Shown here piece after piece: positions 18,694-27,133 of a stretch of DNA of 64,000 nucleotides. The notes beneath the pieces were generated by a model. The model did not search any database. It saw only the letters and a program-made list of their open reading frames with translations, and was not told the origin of the DNA. Origin of the DNA: Sandarakinorhabdus glacialis (GTDB lineage Bacteria > Pseudomonadota > Alphaproteobacteria > Sphingomonadales > Sphingomonadaceae); contig NZ_BMJM01000011.1 in the NCBI RefSeq assembly GCF_014643455.1, positions 28,405 to 92,404 on the forward strand, given 5' to 3'. The stretch's first letter is position 1. Every line of letters starts with the position of its first letter. The position numbers and the translations under genes are program-made.

Positions 18694-20316
18694 TCAGTTG
18701 TTCCCCAGGGTCGGCTGAATAGGCGGGATGCTAGGCGTGTCGGTGACGGGCGGGAAGTCCCCGCCGCCAGGCGCATCGGTCGCGCCTCGAAGGCCACGGG
18801 CGAAGAGCAGGCGGTCGGCGCCCTTGAAGCCGAAGCGCCAGATGATGCCGCAGAAGATGGCGAGGATGAGGAACTGGCCGATGGCCAGCTGGAACCATTC
18901 GGGCAGCTGCATGAACAACAACCCGGCGGCGAAGGCGGGGATGGCGGCGATGAGCATGATCCAGCGCCAGCCGGCCACAGGGGCGTTCAGCGTGCGCGCC
19001 AGCAGGCGGGACTTGGCGACCGAGAGGATGAGGGCGGAGGTAGCGAGTCCGGCCGCGGCGCCGACGCCGCCGTAGCGCGGGACGAGGATGAGGCTGACGC
19101 CGATCTGGATGAGGATGCCGGCGAGCGACCACATGAGGTTGCGGTGGCGGGCAACGTAGATCAGCGCCGATTCGGCGACGGCGGCTTGCGCTGCGAGAAG
19201 CTCGGCGATGAGCAGGCCGACGAGGATCAGCGCGCCGCTGGCGAAGACTGGCCCGAACAGCCCCATGCCGGCCTGTCCGGTCATGCCGAGCGCGAGGACG
19301 ACGCCGAGCTGCGCCGAGCCGACCCAGAAACTGATCTGGCGGATATGGGCGGCGACCTTGCCGAGGTTGCGGGCGGCGAGGTTGGTGGTGAGGACGGGGG
19401 CGAGGATGGGGTCGAAGCTCGATTTCAGGCGCTGGGGCAGCGAGGCGATCTGCTGGGCGACATAATAGATGCCGACGATCTCGGGCGTGGCGAAGCGGCC
19501 GAGGATGAAGATGTCGAGGCGGCGGGCGCCCCATTCGGCGATGTCGGCGCCCGCAAGCGGCACGTTCTTGCGCGCCAGTTGCCAGAGCAGGACCGGGTTG
19601 GGGCGCCAGTGGCCGACGAGGCCGAAGCTGCGCAGGGCGGGCCAGAGCGAGGCGACCGCGGCGGCGACCATCGAAAGGAGATAGGCAATGATCAGGCCAT
19701 CGATGCGCAGGTTGGTGAAGGCGAGGCCGAGCGCGGCGATGCTGAGCACCCAGGGTTCGACGAGCGAGCGGGCGCGGACGGTGGCGGCGATATCGTGGCG
19801 GAAGGCGAGGCCGGCAAGGCAGATGTCGGAGACGACGATGGCGATGATGATCAGCGGGAAGAAGCGATCGAGGCCGGTGATCTTGGAGGACGGGAAGACG
19901 ATCTGCGGGATGGCGATGAGGATTGCGGCGCCGATGATGGCGGCGAGGATCGAGACGAGGAGGGCGTCGTAGAGGGCGTGTGCTTCGGCGGCGGCGGGGG
20001 CTTCGTTGTTGGTTCCGCGGTCGTCTTTAAATGGCGCTCCGCGCCGGGCCATGTCTTCCGCCAGGCCGCGCTTGAGGCCGAGGGTGGCGAACATGGCGAC
20101 GAGTTCGACGACCATGGTGGCATAGGCAAAGCGGCCAAGGGCCTCGGCGCCATAGCCGTCCATGCGGCCGGCGATGAACAGGAACGGGAAGCGCGCGGCG
20201 AGGCGCAGGACATAGCCGAGGAAGCTGGTGCGGCCGCCGCGGGCGAGGGCTGCGGTTTCGGCGGCGTTGGTGGCTGCGCTGCTTGCCGGGTCGGCTGCGA
20301 GATCAGCCGCCACCAT
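18694..20316 (-). CDS. polysaccharide flippase-like membrane protein (MATE/Wzx fold)
   Basis: Protein of 540 residues with about 12-14 hydrophobic segments, such as FPLIIIAIVVSDICLAGLAF, LIIAYLLSMVAAAVASL and LILVGLLIAELLAAQAAVAE. The arrangement, with RLDIFILGRFATPEIVGIYYVA in the middle, matches oligosaccharide flippases of the Wzx/PST family, which move lipid-linked glycans across the inner membrane. No glycosyltransferases are next to it, so the glycan is unknown. A Pro-rich cytoplasmic tail ends the protein. Its start overlaps the flavin reductase stop region by 14 bases. Confidence 0.85.
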   Translation of the reverse strand: MVAADLAADPASSAATNAAETAALARGGRTSFLGYVLRLAARFPFLFIAGRMDGYGAEALGRFAYATMVVELVAMFATLGLKRGLAEDMARRGAPFKDDRGTNNEAPAAAEAHALYDALLVSILAAIIGAAILIAIPQIVFPSSKITGLDRFFPLIIIAIVVSDICLAGLAFRHDIAATVRARSLVEPWVLSIAALGLAFTNLRIDGLIIAYLLSMVAAAVASLWPALRSFGLVGHWRPNPVLLWQLARKNVPLAGADIAEWGARRLDIFILGRFATPEIVGIYYVAQQIASLPQRLKSSFDPILAPVLTTNLAARNLGKVAAHIRQISFWVGSAQLGVVLALGMTGQAGMGLFGPVFASGALILVGLLIAELLAAQAAVAESALIYVARHRNLMWSLAGILIQIGVSLILVPRYGGVGAAAGLATSALILSVAKSRLLARTLNAPVAGWRWIMLIAAIPAFAAGLLFMQLPEWFQLAIGQFLILAIFCGIIWRFGFKGADRLLFARGLRGATDAPGGGDFPPVTDTPSIPPIQPTLGNN

Positions 20317-20800
20317 GCACCCGGCGGTAGCGGCCGTGGAGGTAGAGCAGCGATTCGCGGCTGGGGGCGTGATCTAGGCGGGTGACGCGGCCGACGATGA
20401 TGCGGTGGTCGCCGCCGTCGTGCTCGGCGTGGAGGACGCAGGCGAAGGCGGCCTTGGCACCCTGAAGGACGGGCAGGCCGTCCCATTCGTCCCAATCGGC
20501 GTCGGCGAAGCGGTCGATGCCTTTTTGAGCGAAGCGGTCGGCGACGGCCTGGCTGTCGGTATCGAGGACGTTGATGGCGAAGCGGCCGGTGGCGCGCAGC
20601 GCGGGCAGGGCGGAGGCGTTGTTGGCCGGGCAGAACAGCAGCAGCGGTGGATCGAGCGAGACGCTGGTGAAACTGTTGGCGGTGAGACCGGTGCGGCCGC
20701 CTTCCGGCGTGCGGCAGGTGACGATGGTAACGCCGGTGGCAAAGCCGCCAAAGGCATCGCGCAGGATGCGGGCGTCGAACTGGGGGTGCGATACGTCCAT
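20303..20800 (-). CDS. flavin reductase family protein
   Basis: Protein of 165 residues from the ATG at 20800 (a longer in-frame start 12 codons upstream is less family-like). Reads DVSHPQFDARILRDAFGGFA, TGVTIVTCRTPEGGRTGLTANSF (in two overlapping parts), SVSLDPPLLLFC, and RFAINVLDTDSQAVADRFA: the FMN-binding split-barrel of HpaC/DIM6-type NAD(P)H:flavin reductases. Such proteins supply reduced flavin to a monooxygenase. No two-component monooxygenase is nearby. The final segment RESLLYLHGRYRRVHGG is the usual H-x-G-x-Y/F motif. Confidence 0.92.
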   Translation of the reverse strand: MDVSHPQFDARILRDAFGGFATGVTIVTCRTPEGGRTGLTANSFTSVSLDPPLLLFCPANNASALPALRATGRFAINVLDTDSQAVADRFAQKGIDRFADADWDEWDGLPVLQGAKAAFACVLHAEHDGGDHRIIVGRVTRLDHAPSRESLLYLHGRYRRVHGGG

Positions 20801-21152
20801 CGTCCGCACCCGTAAGGCTTGTGGACGCGGGGTCAACGGGCAAGCGACGTGTGGGGCTGTTATCGCTTGGTGCAGCGTCCGTGGGCTGGCCCGGGACGTA
20901 GCTGTTCAAGATCGACAGGCGCGCGCCGGTGATTCGCGATTTGTACCGGCGCAAAGGGTTGTAAAAAAAGTGTCAAAATTCGATGCTTGCACGCAACAAA
21001 GCGGCGTGTCACGAAAGTGTAAGCAATTTATCTTTGAACATGATAAACATTGCAAACATAGCGAAATTTCAGGCCATTTGTTCATCTTTTGACTGATAGA
21101 GCGCCGCATTGGCCCCGATTTGGGGGAAAAGCGCGATCGAAAGAGGAATTTT
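20801..21152. other. intergenic region with AT-rich stretch upstream of response regulator
   Basis: About 350 bases between two divergent genes with no coding frame of note. Bases about 20958-21092 are markedly AT-rich in a genome of high GC (for example GTTGTAAAAAAAGTGTCAAA and ATGATAAACATTGCAAACAT). It probably holds the control region of the signalling operon that follows. No convincing -35/-10 pair was found. Confidence 0.6.
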
Positions 21153-21857
21153 ATGCGGCTCGCAATTCTGGACGACGACAGGGAGCTATGCGCCCAGGTC
21201 GCGTCGATCATGCGCAGCGCTGGTCATGCCTGCTTTGAGTTTCACAGCGGCGAGGCATTGCGGCGGGCGCTGCGACGCGAAAGCTATGACCTGTTGATCC
21301 TCGACTGGGAGTTGCCGGACCTTTCGGGTGTCGAGCTTCTGGCCTGGGCGCGGGCGAATCTGCCGTCGCCGCCGCCGGTGATCATGCTGACGGCGCGCAG
21401 CGATGACGGCGATATCGTCAAGGGGCTCGATATCGGCGCCGATGATTATGTGACCAAGCCGGTGCAGACCGCGGTGCTAAAGGCGCGGGTCGATGCGCTG
21501 CTGCGGCGCAGCTACGGCGCCACGGGCGCACCGCGCGTCGAGACGTTCGGCGACCATCAGTTCGACCCGATGGCGATGACGGTGACGGTGCGCGGCAAGA
21601 CGGTGGACGTGACCGCGAAGGAATTCGGGCTGGCGCTGTTGCTGTTCCGCAATTTGAACCGGCCGTTGTCGCGGGCGCACATCATGGAATCGGTGTGGGG
21701 CCGCAATCCGGATATTCCCAGCCGAACGCTCGATGCGCATGTGTCGCAGATCCGCAGCCGATTGTTCCTGCGGCCGGAACATGGGCTTCGGCTCGCTTCG
21801 GTGTATAGTTTCGGGTATCGGTTGGAACGCTTGGAATCGCGGCCCGGAGACGCCTGA
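21153..21857 (+). CDS. OmpR/PhoB-type response regulator
   Basis: Protein of 234 residues. Receiver domain with acidic pair Asp8-Asp9, phosphorylation site Asp51 in YDLLILDWELPD, Thr80 and Lys102 in DDYVTKPV: all key residues present. The C-terminal winged helix (VRGKTVDVTAKEFGLALLLF, RPLSRAHIMESVWGRN, TLDAHVSQIRSRL) is of the Trans_reg_C type. AAGAGGA at 21141-21147 supports the ATG at 21153. First gene of an operon with the FecR/LysM protein (two bases later) and a CHASE2 histidine kinase, its most likely partner. Confidence 0.95.
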   Translation: MRLAILDDDRELCAQVASIMRSAGHACFEFHSGEALRRALRRESYDLLILDWELPDLSGVELLAWARANLPSPPPVIMLTARSDDGDIVKGLDIGADDYVTKPVQTAVLKARVDALLRRSYGATGAPRVETFGDHQFDPMAMTVTVRGKTVDVTAKEFGLALLLFRNLNRPLSRAHIMESVWGRNPDIPSRTLDAHVSQIRSRLFLRPEHGLRLASVYSFGYRLERLESRPGDA

Positions 21858-21859
21858 CA

Positions 21860-23194
21860 TTGAAATTTGCCCGTGGGGTGCTGGCGGTCGGGATGGTGCC
21901 GCTGGTGGCCGGGATGGTGCCGCTGGCGGCGGCGGCACCGGTGAAGCAAAACCTGGCGACGGCAAAGGCGCCGCCGCCGGCCGTGCATGTGGTGGCGGCC
22001 GGCGAGACATTGATCGGGCTTGGCGAGCGCGTCCTGGCGCGGGCGCGGGACTGGCGGGTGGTGGCGCGGGTCAATCGCGTCGGCGATCCGCGGCGGCTGC
22101 CGGTCGGCAAAATGCTGGTGATCCCGGACCGGCTGTTGCGGCGCGAGGCACAGGTCGCCAATGTGGTGGCGTTTTCCGGCAATGTCGGGCTCGAGCCGGG
22201 CGGGCCCACCAGGCTGGGCGCGCAGATCGGTGCCGGCGGACGGATCACGACCGGGGCCAATAGTTTCGTGACGCTGGGGCTGGCGGATGGCAGCCGGGTG
22301 ACGCTGCCGTCGCAATCGGTGGTGCGGATCGAGACGCTCGACAGGCTGGCGCTGGGTGGGCGGCTGGAACGGCGCTTTGTCGTCGAGCAGGGTCGGTCGG
22401 ATTTCGGCGTGTCGCCGCGCCAGAATGCGGGCGACCGGTTTTTGGTGAAGACACCGGTGGCGGTGGCGGCGGTGCGCGGAACTGAGTTTCGGGTCAAGCA
22501 TATCGGCGCGATCAGCGTCATCAGCGTCGTCGAGGGCAATGTCGCCAGCCGTCCGCACGCACTCGCCGGCGAGACATCGGTGCCGGCGGGGTCCGCAGCG
22601 GTTCATGACGCGGGCAGCGCGCGGACGAAGGCATTGTTGCCGGCGCCGGCATTGCTGCGCCCGGGCAAGGTGCAGGACGATGCGGAACTGGTGTTCGCGG
22701 TGCACGGTGCGGGCGTGCGGCGGCTGGTCCAGTTGGCGCGGGATGCGGGTTTTGTCGATCTGTTCGCCGAAACCGAGACCAATGACGGCGAGGTGCGATT
22801 CGCGGGGATCGCGAACGGGACCATCTATGTGCGGGTGACGGCGGTCGATGCCGAGGGGGTCGAGGGGCTGCCTTCGAGTTACGAAGTCGAGCGGTTCTTG
22901 AGCGGCGTCGATGCCGAGGCGGGAGAGGTGCCGGGCAAGCCGCGGCGGACGCTGTTCCGCTGGCAGCCGACGGGGAGTGGAACGCGCAGCTATGATTTCG
23001 TGCTGGCGCGCGATGCGGCATTGACCGATCGTATCGTCGATGCACCGGGGCTGGCGGGCACCGAGATCGGCCTGACGGCGCTGCCGCCGGGTGTCTGGTA
23101 TTGGCGGATTACGGTGACCGCGATCGAGGGTGGCAAGCGGTTCGTGAAGGAATTGCCGGTGCGGACATTGACGATTGCCCGTCCGGAACGCTGA
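21860..23194 (+). CDS. LysM and FecR domain protein of signalling operon
   Basis: Protein of 444 residues with a TTG start. Signal peptide (MKFARGVLAVGMVPLVAGM then VPLAAAA). Residues about 42-90 (VHVVAAGETLIGLGERVLAR ... LPVGKMLVIP) are a LysM-like peptidoglycan-binding domain. Residues about 115-220 form a FecR domain, with GGRITTGANSFVTLGLADGS and VKTPVAVAAVRGTEFRV. The C-terminal part looks like two beta-sandwich (Fn3-like) repeats: FAGIANGTIYVRVTAVDAEG and LPPGVWYWRITVTAIEG. Probably periplasmic and tied to the cell wall. FecR domains here usually sense or relay an envelope state; the partner kinase has a periplasmic CHASE2 domain. Confidence 0.88.
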   Translation: MKFARGVLAVGMVPLVAGMVPLAAAAPVKQNLATAKAPPPAVHVVAAGETLIGLGERVLARARDWRVVARVNRVGDPRRLPVGKMLVIPDRLLRREAQVANVVAFSGNVGLEPGGPTRLGAQIGAGGRITTGANSFVTLGLADGSRVTLPSQSVVRIETLDRLALGGRLERRFVVEQGRSDFGVSPRQNAGDRFLVKTPVAVAAVRGTEFRVKHIGAISVISVVEGNVASRPHALAGETSVPAGSAAVHDAGSARTKALLPAPALLRPGKVQDDAELVFAVHGAGVRRLVQLARDAGFVDLFAETETNDGEVRFAGIANGTIYVRVTAVDAEGVEGLPSSYEVERFLSGVDAEAGEVPGKPRRTLFRWQPTGSGTRSYDFVLARDAALTDRIVDAPGLAGTEIGLTALPPGVWYWRITVTAIEGGKRFVKELPVRTLTIARPER

Positions 23195-25496
23195 ACCGCC
23201 CGCCGACGTGCCGGGCCGGTTGCCGGGATGGCAGCCGGGCCGGTTGCTGACCGAATGGCTGGTCGTGGGCGGGCTGTTGTCGCTGCTGCTGACGGCGCTG
23301 GTGTTGACCGGGGCGGCGCGGCGGTTCGACCAGGTCCTGTACGACTATGTGCTGGTGACGCGCCCGCCGCCGCCGCCCGGCGACATCATCATTATCGGCA
23401 TCGACGAAACCAGCCTGGCGCAATTGGGACCTTGGCCGTGGCCGCGGCGGTTCCATGCCGAGGCGATCGCCCGGATCAGTGCGGCGGGGGCGCGGGCCAT
23501 TGGCTATGACGTGCTGTTCACCGAACCGCGGCCCGGCGATGCGGTGCTGTCGGCGGCGCTGAATGGCCGGGTTCCGGTGGTTTTGCCGACGCAGTTCCGC
23601 GTGCCGGGCAGCAATGGGCGGGGTTATGACGCGGTGCCGCCGGTCGTGGGCGGGACGGCGGCGCGGGTCGGCCATGCCAGCGTCCATCTGGAGGAAGACG
23701 GCGTCGTTCGCACGCTCGACCTGGCCATGGATGGCAGCGAGCGGCGGTGGCATGTGGCGGCGTTGCTGGCGGGGGTAGACGGCGGCTTGCCGGCATTCGT
23801 GGCAGCGGAAGCAGGAGCGCCGCTGGTTCGGCGGGGCGAACGGCTGGTCGGGTTTCGCGGTGGGCCCGGACGATTTCGCAGCGTGCCGTTTGCAGCGTTG
23901 CTGGCGGGTGAAGTGCCGCCGGAACTGCTCGCCGGGCGGATCGTGCTGGTCGGTGCGACGGCGGCGGGGCTGGGCGACCAGTTTTCGACGCCCACAGCCG
24001 GCGCGACGGCCGAGATGCCGGGGGTCGAGATGCAGGCGAGTTTCATCGCCGACCTGATCCAGGGGCGACACTTGCGGCGGGCGGGGCGGGGGTGGTCGAT
24101 CGGGCTTGGTCTGGTGGCGCTGTGGCTCGGCATGGCGGCGCTGTTGCGGCTGCAGCCGGCGGCGGCGGCGATGTACGGCGCGGCGCTGACGGTGATGACG
24201 GCGGTGGGCGCGGCGCTGGTGTTCCGGCAGACAGGGTTGTGGATCGGGCCCGGCGCGGCATTGGCGGTGCTGTTGCTGGCGCAGCCGGTATGGGCATGGC
24301 GGCGACTGGCGGTGGTCAACGACGGGATGCTGACCGTGCTGGCGGCGCTGGGCCGGCAACCGGGCATGGCGGCGGTGGCAGCGGGGACGGCGGCGGCCGA
24401 TCCGGTGACGCGTGATCCGGTAACGAAGACGACGGAATTGCTTGAAGCGATGATCGAGCGGGTCGAATCGCTACGCGAACTGGCCAATGCGGCGCTGCGC
24501 GGGTTGCCCGATGCGACGTTGCTGGTCGACCGGGGCGGCGGCATCGTGGCGGCGAATGGGGCAGCGGCGGCGCTGTTCGGGCAGGCGCCAACGCTGGCGT
24601 CTGTCGATGCCGCGATGAATGCCGGACTGCCCGGCTTTGGCACGGCGACGCTGGCCGACCCCAATTCGGCCTGGCGGGGCGAGCACGGCGCGCGCGACGG
24701 CAGTATTCGCGATATACGGTTTACGCCGTGGCGCGATGCGCAGGGCGCGCCACTGGGCTGGATCGTGCGATTTGCCGATATCAGCGCATTGCGGCGCGCC
24801 GAGATGGCGCGCGAGGAGGCGCTGCAGTTGCTGACGCACGACATGCGCGCGCCGCAGGCGACGATCCTGGCGCTGCTCGACCGGCATCCCGAGCTCGACG
24901 CCGACCTGGCGGCGCGATTGCGGCAGTTGGCGACGCGGACGGTGGCACTGGCGGACGGGTATCTGCAGTTGGCGCGCGCCGATGCTGGGGATTACGCGAT
25001 GACGGAAGTCGATTTGGCAGCGATCGTGACCGAGGCGGTGGACGAGCTGTGGCCGCAGTCGCAGGCGAAGGACGTCAGGTTGGTCGGCGAACAGCTCGAC
25101 GACGAGGCGTTGTTGACGGGCAATTACCAGTTGCTGCTGCGCGCGGCGGTCAATTTGATCGGCAATGCCGTGAAATTCGCGCCGCAGGGATCGGTCGTCA
25201 CGGCACGTGTAGGGGCGGCGGCCGGTGGCTGGCGGTTCGACGTCATCGATACGGGACCGGGGCTGACGGGCGCGGAACAGGCGCGGTTGTTCGGGCGGTT
25301 CCGCACGGGGCCGAAGGCGGGAGCCGGGTCGGACGGTGTCGGGCTCGGGTTGGCGTTCGTGCGCGCCGTGGCGGATGGCCATGGCGGCACGATCACCTGC
25401 ACCAGCACCGCCGGCGCCGGTGCGAAATTCAGTCTGTGGTTGCCGCTGATGTTGGCGGCGCCGCTGACGGGGGTAGCGCCGCCAGCGCTGCACTGA
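23175..25496 (+). CDS. CHASE2-domain sensor histidine kinase
   Basis: About 773 residues if the TTG at 23175 is used (20-base overlap with the FecR gene); a GTG at 23208 is an alternative. One N-terminal membrane helix, then a CHASE2 extracytoplasmic sensor (GDIIIIGIDETSLAQLGPWP, RAIGYDVLFTEP, GRIVLVGATAAGLGDQFSTP, PGVEMQASFIADLIQG), three more helices, a PAS-like segment (GLPDATLLVDRGGGIVAANG), H box EALQLLTHDMRAPQATILAL and HATPase motifs NLIGNAVKFAPQGS, DVIDTGPGLTG and GVGLGLAFVRAVADGHGG. All catalytic parts look intact. The operon partner is the response regulator at 21153. Confidence 0.93.
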   Translation: MPVRNAEPPADVPGRLPGWQPGRLLTEWLVVGGLLSLLLTALVLTGAARRFDQVLYDYVLVTRPPPPPGDIIIIGIDETSLAQLGPWPWPRRFHAEAIARISAAGARAIGYDVLFTEPRPGDAVLSAALNGRVPVVLPTQFRVPGSNGRGYDAVPPVVGGTAARVGHASVHLEEDGVVRTLDLAMDGSERRWHVAALLAGVDGGLPAFVAAEAGAPLVRRGERLVGFRGGPGRFRSVPFAALLAGEVPPELLAGRIVLVGATAAGLGDQFSTPTAGATAEMPGVEMQASFIADLIQGRHLRRAGRGWSIGLGLVALWLGMAALLRLQPAAAAMYGAALTVMTAVGAALVFRQTGLWIGPGAALAVLLLAQPVWAWRRLAVVNDGMLTVLAALGRQPGMAAVAAGTAAADPVTRDPVTKTTELLEAMIERVESLRELANAALRGLPDATLLVDRGGGIVAANGAAAALFGQAPTLASVDAAMNAGLPGFGTATLADPNSAWRGEHGARDGSIRDIRFTPWRDAQGAPLGWIVRFADISALRRAEMAREEALQLLTHDMRAPQATILALLDRHPELDADLAARLRQLATRTVALADGYLQLARADAGDYAMTEVDLAAIVTEAVDELWPQSQAKDVRLVGEQLDDEALLTGNYQLLLRAAVNLIGNAVKFAPQGSVVTARVGAAAGGWRFDVIDTGPGLTGAEQARLFGRFRTGPKAGAGSDGVGLGLAFVRAVADGHGGTITCTSTAGAGAKFSLWLPLMLAAPLTGVAPPALH

Positions 25497-25920
25497 CCAT
25501 CGCCGCGATCGGGACGGTCTTGCCCGATGCCGGCTGGAGAACGGTGATGCTGCCGGTGTCGAGGGCGAGGGTGAGGCGGTAGCGCTGCTTGGGCGCGAAC
25601 GGCGCGAAGCCGGATTGGGGGGCGTCGAGCCACTCTGCACAGCCTTTGGCGGCGGTGTTGGGGACGGCGTTCGCCGGGGCGGTGCAGATGCCGACCTGGC
25701 GCGGGGTTGTGGCAAAGCCGACGCGGATGATGGTGGGGCCGGCGGCGGTATTGCGGGCGGCTAGCTGGCGGCGGACTTCGGAAGCGGCGGGGGTGTCGCC
25801 GGTTACGGTGTAGCCGGGGGCGGGGACGCTTGCGGGGATGGTGCCGGTGGTGGTGACGAGGGGCGGGGTGGCGGCGCAGGCGGCGAGCGCGAGGAGCGGT
25901 AGCAGATGGGCGGGGTTCAT
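25429..25920 (-). CDS. small lipoprotein of unknown function
   Basis: Protein of 163 residues. The N-terminus MNPAHLLPLLALAACAATPP has a lipobox (LAAC), so it is predicted to be a lipoprotein. The body contains PGYTVTGDTPAASEVRRQLA, VGFATTPRQVGICTAP and YRLTLALDTGSITVLQPASG, with two cysteines after the lipid site. The family is not recognised with confidence; it resembles small sphingomonad lipoproteins. Its 3' end overlaps the 3' end of the kinase gene on the other strand by 68 bases, which is unusually long for a tail-to-tail overlap. Confidence 0.75.
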   Translation of the reverse strand: MNPAHLLPLLALAACAATPPLVTTTGTIPASVPAPGYTVTGDTPAASEVRRQLAARNTAAGPTIIRVGFATTPRQVGICTAPANAVPNTAAKGCAEWLDAPQSGFAPFAPKQRYRLTLALDTGSITVLQPASGKTVPIAAMVSAALAALPPSAAPPTSAATTD

Positions 25921-26020
25921 TGGGTTATGGTGACGGGTTGTTGGGCGCCGTGCAAATTATCGGTGGGGGTGGGGGATCACCTGCGGCGCGGATCTGGTGC
26001 GGGTTTTACTCGGTTGGGTC

Positions 26021-26055
26021 GGGAGATGGGCCCCGGCCTTCGCCGGGGTGACGGC
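26021..26055 (+). repeat. palindromic repeat C, copy 1
   Basis: GGGAGATGGGCCCCGGCCTT then CGCCGGGGTGACGGC; stem CCCCGGC/GCCGGGG around CTTC. Same element at 45787, 51763 and 55375. Lies between the lipoprotein start and the galU stop. Confidence 0.9.
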
Positions 26056-26122
26056 AGAAAAAGTGGGGGTCACGGCAAAGAAAGAAAGAGAGAGAGAGTT
26101 CGGTTTGCCAAACTTCTCTGGA

Positions 26123-27001
26123 CTAGATGTCCTGCGTGCGGAGCCATTCGCGTACCGCGGGGCCGATGTCGTCGCGGGCGAGGGCGAGGGCGATGTTGGC
26201 GGTGATGTGGCCGGCCTTGTCGCCGCAATCGAAGCGCTGGCCGGTGAAGGTCAGGGCGTGGAATGGTTGGGTCCCGATGAGCTGGGCCATGGCGTCGGTG
26301 AGCTGGATTTCGCCGCCGGCGCCGCGTTCGCCGCGCGCCAACAGCGTCATGATCTCGGGTTGCAGGATGTAGCGGCCGATGGCGGCGAGACGCGACGGGG
26401 CGGTGCCGGCAGCGGGCTTTTCGACGAGGCCTTTGACCTCGGTGATGAGGCCGTCGACAGCGCCGGGAGTGACGATGCCGTAGCGCTGGGTGTGTTCGGC
26501 GGGGACTTCCATGACCGAGATGATGTTGCCGCCGTATTTTTTATAGGCGGTGTGCATTTCGGCGAGGGCGGGGGCTGCCGGGTTCCAAAGGAGTTCATCG
26601 GGGAGGAGGACGGCAAAGGCGTCGTTGCCGGTGATATGACGAGCGCACCAGACGGCGTGGCCGAGGCCGGCGGGCTCCTGCTGGCGGACATAGGCGATCT
26701 GGCCGGGCGACAATTGAGTGTCGGCGAGGACGGCGAGTTCGGCGTGCTTGCCCTTGGCCTTGAGGCTGGAGACGAGCTCGCTGGCGATGTCGAAATAGTC
26801 CTCGAGAGCGCTTTTACCGCGCGCGGTGACGAAGACGAGACGCTCGATGCCGGCCGACAGGGCTTCGTCGACGGCGTATTGGAGAAGCGGGCGATCGACG
26901 ACGGGGAGGAGTTCCTTGGGGACCGCCTTGGTGGCGGGGAGGAAGCGGGTGCCCTGGCCGCCGACGGGAAAGACTGCGGTAGAGACCGGCTTGATTGTCA
27001 T
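26123..27001 (-). CDS. galU: UTP--glucose-1-phosphate uridylyltransferase
   Basis: Protein of 292 residues, standard for bacterial GalU, which makes UDP-glucose for envelope glycans. The nucleotide-binding signature AVFPVGGQGTRFLPATKAVP (residues about 9-28), KELLPVVDRPLLQYAVDEAL, and LVEKPAAGTAPSRLAAIGRY are clear; the metal/substrate motif FAVLLPDEL is also present (the usual DD is DE here). The ATG at 27001 is chosen over one ten codons earlier because it begins MTIKPVSTAVFPVGG, the family start. It stands alone between repeat C and lysA. Confidence 0.96.
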   Translation of the reverse strand: MTIKPVSTAVFPVGGQGTRFLPATKAVPKELLPVVDRPLLQYAVDEALSAGIERLVFVTARGKSALEDYFDIASELVSSLKAKGKHAELAVLADTQLSPGQIAYVRQQEPAGLGHAVWCARHITGNDAFAVLLPDELLWNPAAPALAEMHTAYKKYGGNIISVMEVPAEHTQRYGIVTPGAVDGLITEVKGLVEKPAAGTAPSRLAAIGRYILQPEIMTLLARGERGAGGEIQLTDAMAQLIGTQPFHALTFTGQRFDCGDKAGHITANIALALARDDIGPAVREWLRTQDI

Positions 27002-27133
27002 CGAGACCCCATGGATTGTGCACCGCGTCATTGCCCGGAATGCGTTGCGATACCGTTGACACCTTTACGATTTATGCGCCGGCCGGTTCCGGTTTCAAGG
27101 TTTTCCGGAGGAGGGGCTCCCTCATAGCCACGC

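Noticed and set aside
19144..20385. Plus-strand Gly/Glu/Asp-rich frame of about 413 codons opposite the flippase
   Set aside because: Composition is that of antisense codons of a hydrophobic membrane protein; no ribosome site or domain.
27055..27085. TTGACA-like -35 box on the plus strand between galU and lysA
   Set aside because: No -10 box at the right distance and no plus-strand gene follows.
25997..27127. Plus-strand frame of about 376 codons opposite galU
   Set aside because: Antisense shadow: galU has all motifs, and the opposite frame has no recognisable domain and begins in repeat C.
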